A program made the position numbers and the translations under genes. 21,393 bases of DNA from Parcubacteria group bacterium CG11_big_fil_rev_8_21_14_0_20_39_14 (lineage in GTDB: Bacteria > Patescibacteriota > Minisyncoccia > Minisyncoccales > GCA-002787255): assembly GCA_002787255.1 (NCBI GenBank), contig PCWD01000041.1, forward strand, positions 1 through 21,393, in the 5' to 3' direction. A model generated the notes under the pieces. The model ran no database searches and had not been told where the DNA came from. It saw only the letters and a program-made list of their open reading frames with translations. Positions 20,642 through 21,393 of this stretch are shown here, piece by piece; the stretch's first letter is position 1; each line of letters opens with the position of its first letter.

Positions 20642-20718
20642 ACCCGAAGGGCGAGGTTGCGAAGCAACCGCAGAGTTCCGAACCCCGCCAAAATCTTTGA
20701 ACAATCTTCTTTCCGAAC

Positions 20719-21360
20719 TCATATTATTTGAACCCACCCAAAGATTATTGAAATTACTACTATCCCCAATACCACTATCAATGTCACCAAAAGTGGTAGT
20801 GGAAGGAGCATAGGAACTCTTCGCTTATATCTGGTGTGTTCATCACCAAACTTTCTGCTTAGGCACTTTTCTTCAATGAATATTTCAATGAGAAAGGCGA
20901 TAAGAATAATCGGCATAGATAGAAGACCGTAGACAGCTCTCCATGCGAAGTACCATCCCCATAAGAGGAAAAGGCTTGCCATATAAATGGGATGTCTGAC
21001 CTTTTCGTACAACCCTGTTGTGACAAGATATTTCGATTCGGCAAGTGATTCGCCAAGCCCCTCGGCTTTCCTCCGCCACTCAAGAAAAAACCTTGTAAGG
21101 ATGTATATTGCAATCCCTATCAAGGTTATCCCAATCGCCAATGAAGCTATGCCTGATATCCCACCTATCTTAGGTTGAGGAACAAATGGCAGAAGAAATA
21201 GGGAGACGGTTCCCATGATCATTCCTAATGTCCGAATAACTCCAACTGCTACATAGTGGGATCTAATAAAGGGTTCCCTATAAGCTTTAAGCAGCTCTGT
21301 AAAATAGACTATCAACCAGCCTACAAGACAAATCGCAACCAAAATTATCTTCATGCTCAT
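20719..21360 (-). CDS. Isoprenylcysteine carboxylmethyltransferase-like membrane protein
   Basis: The 213-residue protein fits the membrane methyltransferases of the ICMT/PEMT group, which use AdoMet to methylate lipids or prenyl-cysteines. It has five or six hydrophobic segments and the conserved C-terminal block GLYEKVRHPIYMASLFLLWG (about 118-137), then EEKCLSRKFGDEHTRYKRRV, where Arg-His-Pro and the Glu-Glu pair bind the cofactor. A final hydrophobic helix follows. I begin at the ATG at 21358-21360 because AGGA lies 10 nt before it; a GTG three codons upstream is almost on top of that box. The substrate in bacteria is usually unknown. The next upstream gene is outside the window. Confidence 0.82.
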   Translation of the reverse strand: MSMKIILVAICLVGWLIVYFTELLKAYREPFIRSHYVAVGVIRTLGMIMGTVSLFLLPFVPQPKIGGISGIASLAIGITLIGIAIYILTRFFLEWRRKAEGLGESLAESKYLVTTGLYEKVRHPIYMASLFLLWGWYFAWRAVYGLLSMPIILIAFLIEIFIEEKCLSRKFGDEHTRYKRRVPMLLPLPLLVTLIVVLGIVVISIIFGWVQII

Positions 21361-21393
21361 TTTAGCCACTTCCTATTTTCCCAAAAGGCGGGG

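Larger units (their letters stand above)
20245..20718. other. Noncoding GC-rich hairpin region
   Basis: The stretch is dominated by compact hairpins, many with a GAA or TTC loop: CGCC-GAA-GGCG (20275-20285), CAAATGC-TTC-GCATTTG (20426-20442), TTGCC-GAA-GGCAA (20581-20593), CCC-GAA-GGG (20643-20651) and GGTTGC-GAA-GCAACC (20655-20669). The open frame at 20337-20642 crosses these palindromes and is not credible as a gene. Confidence 0.65.

Noticed and set aside
20337..20642. 101-codon plus-strand open frame
   Set aside because: It consists almost entirely of hairpin arms (20378-20508 and 20554-20641). The translated residues are what palindromes would give, not a protein family.

Overview
The window is AT-rich bacterial DNA in which most genes lie on the minus strand in close tandem. 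The standard genetic code fits, because TAA, TAG and TGA all end intact genes. No rRNA, tRNA or CRISPR array was recognised. The small genes, many SD-poor starts and the dense short palindromes, some of them in frame inside proteins, suggest a Patescibacteria/CPR-type (Parcubacteria-like) genome. That placement rests on general resemblance, not on a marker gene, and is tentative.

Layout: (1) 1-1528: a 5'-truncated class I/II aminotransferase (+), then about 630 bp of nested inverted repeats and a bidirectional terminator. (2) 1529-6232: a UPF0182 membrane protein, a nucleoside 2-deoxyribosyltransferase and a cupin (all -), with two good sigma70-type promoters and two intrinsic terminators. 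(3) 6233-18196: a long minus-strand block. In transcription order it holds a zinc-dependent dehydrogenase, a type II restriction-modification pair (methyltransferase and MvaI/BcnI-like nuclease), the 3' scrap of a second dehydrogenase, an IolE-like TIM-barrel protein, IolB, IolD, PduL, an acetate-kinase homologue, MmsA/IolA and a large transaldolase-like protein. (4) 18196-18485: a GIY-YIG nuclease gene inside a short element. (5) 18486-20718: noncoding repeats around a 5'-truncated imidazolonepropionase, then GC-rich hairpins. (6) 20719-21360: an isoprenylcysteine-methyltransferase-like membrane protein.

Region 3 reads as a myo-inositol catabolic module coupled to acetate fermentation. Inosose would be dehydrated (IolE-like), hydrolysed (IolD) and isomerised (IolB). 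After kinase and aldolase steps not seen as canonical genes here, malonate semialdehyde would become acetyl-CoA (IolA/MmsA), then acetyl phosphate (PduL), then acetate and ATP (acetate kinase). The zinc dehydrogenase is a candidate for the first oxidation. The restriction-modification pair interrupts the module.

The most novel signal is a family of short mobile elements with CCC...GGG terminal inverted repeats and 4-bp target duplications. One of 285 bp carries the GIY-YIG gene and split the start codon of the dehydrogenase gene. A 29-bp perfect palindrome with the same ends sits in frame in the aminotransferase, adding 11 codons. Two larger noncoding relatives lie at 1372-1516 and 8214-8297, the latter duplicating the start codon of the transaldolase-like gene.
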